From contig NW_006495906.1 of assembly GCF_000471905.2 (NCBI RefSeq), positions 2,483,702 through 2,547,701 on the forward strand: a stretch of 64,000 nucleotides of DNA, in the 5' to 3' direction. The notes beneath the pieces are model-generated. The model worked only from the letters and a program-made list of their open reading frames with translations. It made no database searches and was not told the origin of the DNA. The translations under genes and the position numbers were made by a program. Below, in pieces: positions 46,021 to 56,048 of this stretch. The stretch comes from Amborella trichopoda. Taxonomy: Eukaryota > Streptophyta > Magnoliopsida > Amborellales > Amborellaceae. Positions within the stretch are counted from its first letter, which is position 1. Each line of letters starts with the position of its first letter.

Positions 46021-46223
46021 AATCTAAAGAGGAAAAAAATGATGAAATTATGTTTATAAGCATTTCAGGAAAGTGAAGTCATCCCATTGGCAAAAACTTG
46101 AAGTTATGGTAATTAATAAGAGATGATCATGCATCCATAACAAATTTGGAAAAACCTAGTTTGCAAGCTTCCTCTGACATTATTAACCTTGGAAACCTGG
46201 AAGACCTAAGGTGACTCGCTCAC

Positions 46224-46328
46224 CTCGATCTTAAGAACTGCATCCCTATTTCTTAACATAAAGATTTCCATGGACTCTTTAAGGGAGGTAAGTTGCCTGG
46301 TTTTCCCATGTAGAAAAGAGTTAAGTTT
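46224..46328 (-). other. Possible host exon of 35 codons
   Basis: Minus-strand stretch of exactly 105 nt bounded by AG (46,330-46,329) and GTGAGC (46,223-46,218). It reads KLNSFLHGKTRQLTSLKESM and continues to ...RNRDAVLKIE without a stop. Composition is that of a normal soluble, basic helical protein. If the acceptor is further upstream the frame hits a TAG. The family is not recognised. It could join the other minus-strand exon candidates. Confidence 0.35.
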
Positions 46329-46329
46329 C

Positions 46330-48130
46330 TATAGGATGTTGGTAGCATCTATCATTTTATCGGCAGCAGGCTGTTACTACATCTTATCATCAGCAGACCA
46401 AACTTTAGCTTTATAGTGGGTCTTGGTAGCCAATTCACGCCTGGCCTAATGAAACCACAAACACAAACATGTTTGGATTCTTCAAATATATCCAGGAATG
46501 CCTGGGAAAAGGCTTTTTCTCTCAACAGATTCCAGCATGAACATCTCAATCTATATTAATGTTGATATGACAAAATGTACAAATGATTTGGAAATCCGCC
46601 AATGGGTATCTTGTTCATATGGCCCAAAACATTTTTAATAAAACAATAAACAGTATTCTATAATATGTTCAAAATCCAAATAAATGGCGTACCATGTCAT
46701 CCACAACAAGGGAGTTAATTCAGACACAATGCTTCATGACTGCTTTAAGGCATAGAAATAAGAATGTTATAACCAAATTCTGCAACAAACAAAAGTGGCC
46801 CCGAATGCATTTCACAAGCACACCAATTATATAGAGGTGAATGACCGCGATGTATGAGGAAATGTCAGAAAATCTATCAAGACCAAGTACATAAAAGCCT
46901 GAACAGCAGTCAACTAAAGCTGTAGGTCAACAAATTCAGCCATTATTAAACAATCTAGGAACAATTTTTCTTAGTGAGTATAGAAGAAGCTAGAAACCGT
47001 TGTATTATAGATTTTTCCTTCTTGAGGTTATTATATGTATTATACCCTTCTTGCTAATAAAGATGTACACAGGCTAATTGGCCCCTTTTAAGAATGATAA
47101 AATTATTCTTGCATTGCTTTTTTTTTTCTTTTGATAACAAATTATTATTGCCTTTCCACTCTTCATATTCTTTTTGCATGAAGGTCATCCACAATCATTG
47201 CATCATAAAGTATTCCACATAAGGTTCAGAAAAGGTAGCCTGAGATATTCCAAACAAAGGGGATTCATGTGATTAAGTGCACTTGAATTACATTTAAGAA
47301 ACATGTAGTAACAAATTAATGGATGAAAATCATTGCTATTATATATCAATCAGAAAACAAAAAAGAAGCATTGTTATTCCTAAAACTCTCTAATGACCGA
47401 TGAAAATGAACAGAAATTGGAGCAAGGTTTGTGGCTTAAAGTTGCGACAGAGTAAAATATATGCATATAAAGACAGTTTTGAATAATCAAGTGCCATAGA
47501 AGTAATCATTTCAAATCCAAGCTAGTTTGGACTAATTTAGGGACTTAAATCAAATTTACAGAGGGAGAGCAGATCCATGAAATATGAAGAGCCCAAGAGG
47601 ACATAAACACACCTCTAATAATTTCAAGAATGTCACGATCTTTGTTTATGCCATTCTTTTTTTTTTTTAGTGTAACTACGTGATTACCAATGGAAAACAC
47701 CATTCTATTTCTGTTTCCTTTTTTTAATAACACAGATTGTATAAAATAGAAGCATATGTTAAAGTTTGCACCACATTGTATTTGTTGTAAAAGAATTAAA
47801 AAGATAGGTCTTACAATAAAATGGTCATGTGAGGAAATATGGGATTGCTAAAAAATTGCTCGAGAAAGATAATATAAACGGAGCTGCAGATGTGCTGATA
47901 TCTGAGTGATTGATGATAAGGCTTGCCCTAAGGGCACATTGTTTAGTCAGATTGTCCACCATGCCGTTGGTCTCACGCTATTTGTGGTGAAAGGAGATGT
48001 TGATAGGGCTATCGAGTTGGAATATGCGCGAACATACATTCAAGCATCCATGGACATGCGTCCCGCAAGCAGCGACCATGGATCCATCTATGGTCAATGT
48101 AGTAAATATGACAAGCCCCAAGAAAGACGA
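46330..48130. other. AT-rich, intron-like or intergenic, no gene recognised
   Basis: AT-rich with T and A runs (47,120-47,132; 47,656-47,668). The short frames, including a plus-strand one at 47,906-48,157 rich in charged residues, match nothing known. Confidence 0.5.
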
Positions 48131-48134
48131 AATC

Positions 48135-49261
48135 CGAGTCGTTGGAAACGATTCTGAATCCGAATAATTTTAGGAATCGGAATCGCTGAACCGCAGTGGC
48201 TAGAAGATTCATGTTTTCTAAATTGACATCCATACAAGAGAAATCGTGGGGAAACAAGATTCTATTTTATAGGAATCGAAATTCAACCAAAATAGAATCG
48301 AGATCCCTACATGGATAAAATCAAGATTCCTAGCTCTATGAAATCAAGTTTCCGACAAAATGGAATCGAGATTCCTTCATTTATGGAATCAAGATTACAA
48401 CATCTTAGGAATCGAGATCCCTAGACATTTTGAATCAAGATTCATACGAGTACGGAATCGAGATTCAACCAAACTTGGAATCAAGATTCATAGTAGTTTG
48501 GATTCAGATTTCGACCCATCCGAAGGAGTATGTGCCTTTGATACCAATGATGATGGCATGGAGTATTCAATTTTTATGTTACACTGGCAAGTTATCCTAT
48601 ATTTTAATATTCCAAGGCCCTGCAAAAGAAGTCATACTTTCCATTGATACCTGCAAAAGACATTGGAATGAAATTATTAAGAATTTAACTCTAGACTTTT
48701 GAATTTGAATATTAATATGCGGAACCAAAACTTAGGCAATGCATTCATCGGATTATTGTTTGGAGCACACATGCATATCAAAGATAATCGGCTCCAGATC
48801 CCGTTTCCAAATAACTCGAAACAAAATCCAAAAATATTTCAACCAATTTATAAGTCACAAATTTATGCACCTAGAATATTAGTATTTGATTTTGTGGTAT
48901 TATAATCCCAAAAAAAAAAAAGATCAAGGTTCTATGAGGGTGGAAACAAGTTTCAATGTTTGATTATTTCATTGTCTCTTGCATCTACTAAATGCAGTAC
49001 CTGTCGCTCAGAAACCTGGATTCAAAAACAATTGAAACAAGTATCGTTATAGGTGGAAACCAGTTTCAACAAGTGTAGAATTATGATCCCCCAATTTCAA
49101 AATCGAAAATCAATAAATATTGGAAACAAGATTTTGTAAATATTGGAATCGAAATTCCAGACTTCACGGAAACGGGTTCCGTGAAGATTCCTTGTTGGAA
49201 TCGCCAAATCGGGGTTACAACTCGGAATCGCAACCGTTGATGCGAGATTTGGGTAACCATG
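48135..49261 (+). mobile_element. hAT-like non-autonomous element A with 23-bp phased palindromes
   Basis: Same family as B, C and D. The right end reads GGGTAACCATG (reverse complement CATGGTTACCC), close to the CATAGTTACC ends of C and D. The left part (ttggaaacgattctgaatccgaataattttagg) aligns with the start of B. It holds the 11-unit palindrome array at 48,272-48,516, a non-repeat middle (48,530-49,010), and a stem ttcacggaaacgggttccgtgaa at 49,157-49,179. The left end and target duplication are eroded. Confidence 0.65.
48272..48516. repeat. Array of 11 palindromes at 22-23 bp spacing
   Basis: The word GGAATC(G/A)AGATTC(C) recurs with its AATC at 48,274, 48,296, 48,319, 48,342, 48,364, 48,387, 48,410, 48,433, 48,456, 48,479 and a variant near 48,502. 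The consensus GGAATC-GA-GATTCC is a 6-bp inverted repeat with a 2-bp centre. The 9-bp spacers are unrelated to each other, so spacing and palindrome are conserved while the filler is not. Confidence 0.9.
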
Positions 49262-49369
49262 GGCAAAACTGTAGCTCCTTGACTATCTCTAGTGAGACCC
49301 TCGACTCCAAATATAATGGATTTGATGGCACCGATCCCTGGAGCGACCCATTGAGAAGAATGATTGGAA

Positions 49370-50885
49370 GGACTCCGACTTAAATTTTTATATTGTCCCC
49401 ATAGATCAATAAGAAATCCAAGGTGAACAAGCTTTTGAATCCTTTCCACAGCATTGCCCAAGCGATAACATTGGCTCTTAACATTTGCCAAAATAGCTTC
49501 GGGAGGTCACACCAGATGTTCCACAGGGCAGCACAGAATCAAATCCTCCAGTGTCGGTCTCGAGAGAGGGAGAGAGGGGACCCAACGAGAAGGTGCCCGA
49601 GGGGGGAAGAAGGTTCTCGATAGTTATGGGATGGAATTTGGAACACGCACTCAAAGTCCAACAAGGTTAGGACACCAGTTTGAATGTGTGTCAGAAACAG
49701 GAAGTGAAGGAGATCGTCAACAAATTCTCCATTGTCCTTGCCATATTGTTGGAAATGCCTGAGATTCTGAATAATTTTAGGAATTGGAATCGTGACTGCG
49801 AGAATCTTCTTGTTTTCAGAATCTACACCTGTACAAGGAAATTGTGAGACACGAGATTCTTACTTTATAGGAATCGAGATCTGGCCTGAATAAAATCGAG
49901 ATCCCCACATATATAGCATCGAGATTTGTCCTCTTTGGAATCAAGTTTCTAACCCATTTGGAATGGATCTATATGGAATTAAGATTCTTTCACATAAGCG
50001 ATCAAGATTTTGATATCCTTGGAATCGAGTTTCTAATTTGATGCTTCGCATAGGTTCTAAATTGTTTATTTTGCAATTCATGGCCCTATGTTTTTGTTTC
50101 TAATTTGATGGAAAGAGTATCATTATATGTGGAATCTAAATTCAATAAATGTAGAATTGAGATTCAATAAGTGTGGATTCGAGAATCAATAAATATTTAA
50201 AAAGATATTCCATAAGTGTTGGAATTAAGAATCCTAAAATAGGGAATCGAGATTTCTGACTTCACAGAAACGAAATCCGTGAAGATTCATTTTCAGAATT
50301 GCAGAAATGGGACTCTGAATACGAATTACCACCTTAGGTGAGAGATTTTGGAAACTACAGTCCTTGCACATGGTGCATCTATTTGGCACGGTGAACCACA
50401 CACGCCTTTCGAGTTGGTCGCTTGTATCATTTGTGAGCTGCCAACCAGTTGAAAAGTTAGAACTTTGCACGAGAGGAGGAAATCCAAATACTACCAAAAG
50501 CTGAATGAGAGTGGATCCCATGCCTAATTTCTTGGTAGAAGGAGAAATAGATAAAACCCTGAAGCGGATGGGGGCAAACAAAAATCCATCGCGTCCCAAG
50601 CCAGGGAAGAGATAGGTGTGGAGAGAGGAAAGAATGCACCTAATCTCAGTAAGTTTGTAATCTAAAGGGTCTGTCCTAAACCTCAGTGTCTCAATCAGTC
50701 TACCTCTCAAGAATAGTTGTATCAAAAACACTGCAATATTTGTTCTTAGCAACCAAGAATAAGTTGGCAGCAGGGTCCCCCAACAATAGATCTTTTCAGA
50801 AATGCACTCCAGGTCTAGATTTAACTAAGATACAAGTTGTGTGCGAAATAGGTTGTATGCCAAAAGAATACCATTCCAAGTGTTA
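49370..50885 (-). pseudogene. L1-type LINE C-terminal fragment, split by element B
   Basis: The minus strand from about 50,880 encodes the end of a plant L1 ORF2: LLLGDPAANLFLVAKNKYCS near 50,790-50,730, SFYQEIRHGIHSHSAFGSIW near 50,555-50,495, DQLERRVW near 50,420, then the zinc-binding PNRCTMCKD near 50,385-50,360. Across element B the frame resumes with NGEFVDDLLHF near 49,733-49,700. Together this is the zf-RVT region that ends L1 ORF2 in plants. The tail continues in broken frames to about 49,370. Many stops are present. Confidence 0.72.
49742..50359 (+). mobile_element. hAT-like non-autonomous element B inserted in an L1 LINE
   Basis: 618 bp flanked by an exact 8-bp duplication GTCCTTGC (49,734-49,741 and 50,360-50,367), the duplication length of hAT elements. 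The element starts CATATTGTTGG and ends GGAAACTACA. The inverted ends are weak compared with C and D, but the inside shares the attttaggaatt.ggaatcgt start, phased ggaatcgagat words at 49,870-50,035, and the cttcacagaaacgaaatccgtgaag stem at 50,259-50,283. Its removal restores the LINE zinc-finger frame. Confidence 0.8.
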
Positions 50886-50889
50886 GATT

Positions 50890-53393
50890 TGTGCGGCCTT
50901 TCAAGGCACTCCATTATGTTTATGTGATTATTAGCTCCAGTAGGAGTGTGGAACACCCGAGTGGCTCACCAGGCTTTACAGTCTAAGGCCAAGGAAATGG
51001 TATCTAATAGAGTCACGAAAGCCTTGGTTCCACTAGGGCATGGGCATGTGGCCCTATTGTTGTTGTGAGGGTTATCCCTCTGTGGAGGTCGACAGCGGTC
51101 CAATGGACGTGTGTAGCAAGGGCATGTGTTTTAGGTAGCACGATATGGATGTTGTTTTGGTAGCATGATTTGTATATGCCTTGTAGACCTATGTGGGGAG
51201 GCTTGGCTAGGACAACAGCCAAAACATCAACATTTGCCAACATCAACATTTGCCAACTCACAGCATGTGTGTGACAGCCGTTTTCAGCAAAGCGCCCTTC
51301 CGGCTGATCTACCAGACATGAAGCACACACATGTGCTTAAGAGAGGAACCCTCACACCCTCATAATGGTGCTTTGTGATACTTGTCCATTGGGGGTGCCC
51401 CATAAATCCACCAGATCCCATAATTCAGCCATCTAATGATAGACTTTGATGGACCAAGCATAAGCCCCTGCTTAAAATTATATGTCATGGGTTCCATTGG
51501 GCACTTTGAGAAAATGGTTGTGAGTTTCAAGACGAGGCAAAGTGGAGTGCTTTGTTTTTATGCGTTTTTATCAAACCTGAAGGTACCTAATTTCCCTCCA
51601 GAATTTTTATGAGGCTCTGTGATGATGGCGATGATGATGATGATGATTTTTCTGATTGTTCAAATTAATTTATTTTTTAAAGTGAACCCAAAAATGAAGT
51701 TTGGTGATTTTTGAGATTTTTATAGAATTTTATGGAGGCTTAAATGAGCTAAAAATTGTTTTCAAAAATTCTAAATAAGGACAGACAGGTGCCTTGACAA
51801 ATATGAGGCCCAAATGGCCAATGGGCCACACATGTGTCCCAAAGGAGGGCCCGTAAGTGATCCCCACTATTTGAGCACGTGGATAACATCATCATGGTGT
51901 CATCAATGTGATGCTATTCATAAGGCGGTGGGTTGCCTATTTAAGTAAGAATGTTGTTGATTCAGGCAATCTAATATTGCACATAGGTTGCACATGGGCT
52001 TGGTTTATAGCAGAGGGCATAGGGTTTGATATTTTGCTTTAAACCCTAAGGCTTATGGGCAATTAAACTCACTTGTATGACACTGCTCATGCTCTCCTTA
52101 ATCATATGAGAAACCCATATACAAGAAAGAGAGAAAAGATCTTGATTTCAAATTTAAAAACTCCACAGAGAATAATATTTGAAACTTAAGGGCACACCCA
52201 TCTTTACTTGATCGCTCTCACACATCAAAATTTTATCATGGACAATTGTAACTTCATGCAAACTTTTGAATTTGATCACATGCATTTCACCAAGAAATAT
52301 CTATGTTCATTGATGGGAAAATTGAGTTCAAATTAGAGGGATGTTTCGTCGCGATTGTTTGCCAGGGGATAATGATAGCTAGCCAAGGAATGGATGGCTT
52401 CCAAGATCAAGGGCCCTAAATGATCCTCAAGAGAAACTTCTACCCACTCTTACTCAAAGCCTATAAATAGGAGTCACCTCTCTCACTTAAACCTAAACCC
52501 ATCCCAAAGCAATGTCACCATGCCAGAGTAAGAAAGAAAAGGAGAAAGAAGTGAATGGCATGACATAGAAGAGAGTGAGCAGGCATGCCATTTGTAGAGT
52601 GAGAATGAGGCCCCTTGGTCCTTGCCATGATCATGAATTTCTAGCCCCTTGTTCCATACATTTACATGGTGCATTACCTTCATCTTGGAACATAAAGCCA
52701 ACATTAAAGCTTCATCATCTTGTTGCAACCTGCCCCTAAACCATCATTTACAGCAAGGAAATCTCTCTCATGGTGATTTTGGTTCATTTTCCATGCTATC
52801 CTAATTCTAGCATTAGCCCCCTCCATGCTTCATTGTGTTGCACCTATGTGGCCTTCAATTGGAACCACGCACCACCTACCTATCTTCACTCTCTTGCTTC
52901 TGTAAAAACAGTCACCGAAGTGACCTTAAAGTGTTTGATTGAAGTTCACTTTATGCTTCCCATGATAAAGAGTGTGATAGGGATCGGATCACTTATGCCA
53001 TCAGGGCGGAAATCCAGAATAGGGTTTAATAAGTCTCATGGAAGGGACCAAACAAAATTGGTTATGGCTTGGATTCCCATAGTTTACGTCACTCTTGCAC
53101 ACATTTGTGGAATTCTTTCTAATGAGCGAGATTGCATTTGACTTGTAATTATACAAGAAAGTGTTTGATGTCATTATATGATAATTATATGTCGCTGATT
53201 TTCACATAAGTGGAAATTATATTACATCTATGCATTCTCATTGTGTCCAAATGAATGGAAGTCATGTTGGGGATGCTTTGAGGTGTATTTGGTCCTCTTT
53301 TGTTACTGTAAATCTGTGAGAGTGATCGTATATGTGAGATACGGCTATACTTTTATGAGAAAGTGTACATAATAAAGGTGTACTTGAGTCTCT
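50890..53393 (+). mobile_element. 2.5-kb insertion splitting the L1 LINE, probable solo LTR
   Basis: L1 sequence is interrupted here: domain order jumps from 53,403 to 50,885 on the minus strand. Flanks GTTAGATT (50,882-50,889) and GTTAAATT (53,394-53,401) are near duplicates. The insert begins TGTGCGGCCTTTC, has a TATA box cctataaatagg at 52,460-52,471, and an AATAAA near 53,370. No primer site or coding domain is seen, so a solo LTR is likely, but the right end does not read CA and the duplication length is uncertain. It includes a (GAT)n run at 51,620-51,650. Confidence 0.5.
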
Positions 53394-53402
53394 GTTAAAT
53401 TT

Positions 53403-53890
53403 TTAGGTTTTATGCACGAAGAGACCGGTATCACCACCTAGCAACACAGGGTCAGTGGAACCCTTTGGAAGCCAACCAGAATCATTGACACAGTACTTGT
53501 GAGATTGCCTTCTCCAAAGTTGGGTTTCTTGTGTGACAAAGCACCACAGCCACTTTCCCAGCAATTCCATGTTCATATCCCTTAGCATCCTTATCCCCAA
53601 ACTCCCAGCATTTTGGGGTCTACAGAAAGCGGTCCAATTAACTGGTGGTACTTGTTGTCCCCACTAGCCCCAGACCAAAGGAAATTCCCCATTAAGCATT
53701 CCAACTTCTTCAAAATCAAAATTTGCATTTGGGATAAATATAGATGGAAAACTTGAATGCTAGAGAGTGTGGCCTTTATAAGAGCAAGTCCTCCCTTCAA
53801 AGAGAGAAAGCGACCTTTCCAAGAGGCCCGACAGTTCTCAAAGTTTTCAAATAACACTTTGCAAGATAACACCATTTATTAATAGAAATT
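53403..53890 (-). pseudogene. L1-type LINE ORF2 fragment (post-RT region)
   Basis: Minus-strand frames 53,875-53,591 and 53,600-53,403 encode SWKGRFLSLKGGLALIKATL, LECLMGNFLWSG and, after a frameshift near 53,600, GIRMLRDMNMELLGKWLWCF. These are the standard blocks downstream of RT in plant L1 ORF2. It is the upstream part of the LINE that continues at 50,885. RT and endonuclease are absent. Confidence 0.85.
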
Positions 53891-54643
53891 TTTGAAATTC
53901 ATAAAACAAATACATCCTCTTTATCTGGACGAATTATTTAAATCTTTTTACAAAACTTGGTTCGAAACATTTATGAGAACTTTAAACAAGACGAAATTTG
54001 TGATCTTTGATTAATAAATATATTCATGGGCAAGTCAGGAGATCAAGAACATAATTAGATGGAAGGGGTAGATCCTGCATACATGTATAACAAGAATAGA
54101 ACCAGATAGTCACCAAAAGTTCAATAGTTTGGAATTTAGATGACTAGCCAATATGCCACAGGTTAGGCAAATCTATTGAATAAGCAACAGTGTTTCCTTC
54201 TTCTTCTTTGTTTTTTTTTTAAACTTAGGCAACTGTCTTTCTTTACTCAATAATATCTCACAATCATAGAAACATAAGAAACATGAATAATATATTTATG
54301 AGAATTTAACATATTTATCAGAATCTGCAGAAAATCTTGCCTGATTATGGCATTTCTCAATCAGTTTCCCAAACTTGCATTCTAGATAAAGAAACCAGTA
54401 GAAAGAAGATAAAATGCTAATTATATAAACAACTTAACCGACAAGATAAGATCCATCAGATTAAGGAACAATAGAAAATTCAACATCCCATCATTTCCAC
54501 TACAAGGCCATGTGATTGCAAAAAACTCAAGCAATTAGGGTATATCCCATCGGTCATGGAAACAATTCAAGGATGTCAGAGCAAAAGACTAATATCCTGC
54601 CACATGACTTATCAATAGAATCAAACAAATGATTAACTGAGGG
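53891..54643. other. AT-rich, no gene recognised
   Basis: AT-rich sequence with no family match and only short frames. A poly-T/A stretch lies near 54,203-54,222. Confidence 0.5.
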
Positions 54644-54651
54644 GTTCATTG

Positions 54652-54668
54652 CATAGTTACCGGGAGCG
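54652..54668. repeat. Left terminal inverted repeat of element D
   Basis: CATAGTTACCGGGAGCG, the exact complement of 56,024-56,040. Element C ends with the related CATAGTTACCCGAATC. Confidence 0.92.
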
Positions 54669-54940
54669 CCCAACTATAGTAGCGCTCCCTCTCTGGAACC
54701 CAGCACCGGCGCTCTGTGGCCGGGATCTCGTCCGGAATCCGTTCCCAACTTTTTGGAAGCTCGCTCCTATTTTTAGGATTCTCGATTCCATTCACAACAG
54801 AGCTCACTCCCGCTACCGCACGGATGTCACTCCCACTATCCCACGGAACAGGTTCCCGAACAAATTAGATCCCCGCTCTCAGAACTTCAGGATCGCGATC
54901 CCTACGTTCCCGGAACTCCATCCTTGGGGAGGATCCCTAC

Positions 54941-55605
54941 CATGAACAAAAACAGAGCCACCCACCATTAAAACAGTAGGTTATCAGCTAAAAAACGCTT
55001 AGAAATTTGCCTCCAGGACTGAAAGCAGCTATTCTAGCCCTAATTCCTGAGGGGTAATTTTTGGTTACTCCATTAAATATGTTAATTTGCTCTTCCAATC
55101 CTTTACAAAGGTTTTTCATTTGAATTCCTATAGAAAATCAGTCACCCCAATTCTTGAATTCGTCAAGACCAGCTTTTATAACATACCTGAAATCCCCTTG
55201 TATATTTAGGCTTTCATGGTTTCCCTGTAAAATCAACAGCTTCCCATTTGATTTCTCTACGTCTTACTTGAGTTTTTCTAAAAAATAAAGCAGCTTGAGC
55301 TCTTCTCCTCCTCTATCAAGGAAATCACCAAGCTTCACAACCATGGAGTTGTCTGCAATCCAGTGATCGTTCTCATTGAAGATTTTAGCAATTTTCAGAG
55401 CTTGTTTGGCCTTTTGGAGATCGCCATGGAGATCCCCAACTGCTAGCAAGCGAGGTTGAGATGGGTATGTGGATTTTTGTTGTTGTTGTGCTTTCTGAGG
55501 AGAGAGAAAAAGTCCACTCATTGTGAAGTCGATGAATGTGTTCATGAAGTTGGAGAGGGAGAGGGGCGCGTCTTGGCATATGAGTCCATTGGATCAGGGA
55601 TGTGG
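54941..55605 (-). pseudogene. Captured fragment of a Shewanella-like protein phosphatase (SLP) gene
   Basis: The minus strand reads NTFIDFTMSGLFLSP, then LLAVGDLHGDLQKAKQALK (55,471-55,415) and KLGDFLDRGGEELKLLYFLE (about 55,336-55,277), a stop TAA at 55,265-55,263, then LLILQGNHESLNI near 55,240-55,200 and MKNLCKGLEEQINIFNG, FRARIAAFSPGG-like residues near 55,030, and finally VGGSVFVHG-like sequence in another frame up to 54,941. GDxHGD, GDxxDRG and GNHE are the metal-binding motifs of PPP-type phosphatases, and the context fits plant SLP enzymes. Beside the stop, at least one frameshift and a stop after KNWGD break it. The fragment ends abruptly at the repeats, in mid domain, so the metal-site C-terminal half was never captured. 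Confidence 0.88.
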
Positions 55606-55631
55606 AGGTTGAAGAGGTGGTGAATGTCTAG

Positions 55632-55682
55632 TCGAGAGAGAGAGAGAGAGAGAGATAGAGAGAGAGAGGGAGAGAGAGAGAG
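55632..55682. repeat. (GA)n microsatellite
   Basis: About 50 bp of GA repeats with two interruptions, between the captured gene fragment and the right subterminal repeats of element D. Confidence 0.95.
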
Positions 55683-56048
55683 GACATGTGGAGATTGGCT
55701 CTAAGTTAAGCGGAACACAATCCAACCTTGAATGGAGCTCAATCCATTCCAAATAGGAACGCATTTTTCTTAGATGGGGGCGCGACTCAACTTTAAATGG
55801 GATCTCGTTCCTATTGTCTATGGGAACGCGATCCTAATGAGGATGGGAACACAATCCCATTTTACATGCAACGCGATCCTGTTAAATAAGGATCTTGATT
55901 CCAATGTATCAGGAATGCGCTCCCTGTTCATACAGGATCTTGATTCGCAACTTTTACCCTCACCGAAACTCGCTCCTTGAGCTTTGGAGCTTTAGGCAGC
56001 TCTCGATCCGACGGTCCTGCTCCCGCTCCCGGTAACTATGATTCATTG

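Larger units (their letters stand above)
54652..56040. mobile_element. hAT-like non-autonomous element D carrying a captured phosphatase gene fragment
   Basis: 1,389 bp with 17-bp perfect terminal inverted repeats CATAGTTACCGGGAGCG (54,652-54,668, complement at 56,024-56,040). It is flanked by GTTCATTG (54,644-54,651) and ATTCATTG (56,041-56,048), a 7-of-8 duplication. Both subterminal zones (54,690-54,940 and 55,735-56,020) are full of diverged palindromes such as ggaacgcgatcc at about 23-bp spacing. The centre holds foreign sequence encoding part of a phosphatase. It has no transposase and would need one in trans. Confidence 0.88.

Noticed and set aside
47906..48157. Plus-strand open frame of 83 codons next to element A
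   Set aside because: It ends inside the transposon, has no family match, and its composition is unremarkable.
48272..48516. CRISPR-like reading of the regularly spaced palindromes
   Set aside because: The 14-bp repeats with 9-bp spacers are too short, there are no cas genes, and the host is a plant. Element ends and target duplications in sister copies explain the array as part of a transposon.
55385..55579. Alternative minus-strand frame starting MPRRAPLPLQLHEH
   Set aside because: It overlaps the phosphatase fragment in another frame. The frame with GDLHGD and GDFLDRG carries the family motifs.
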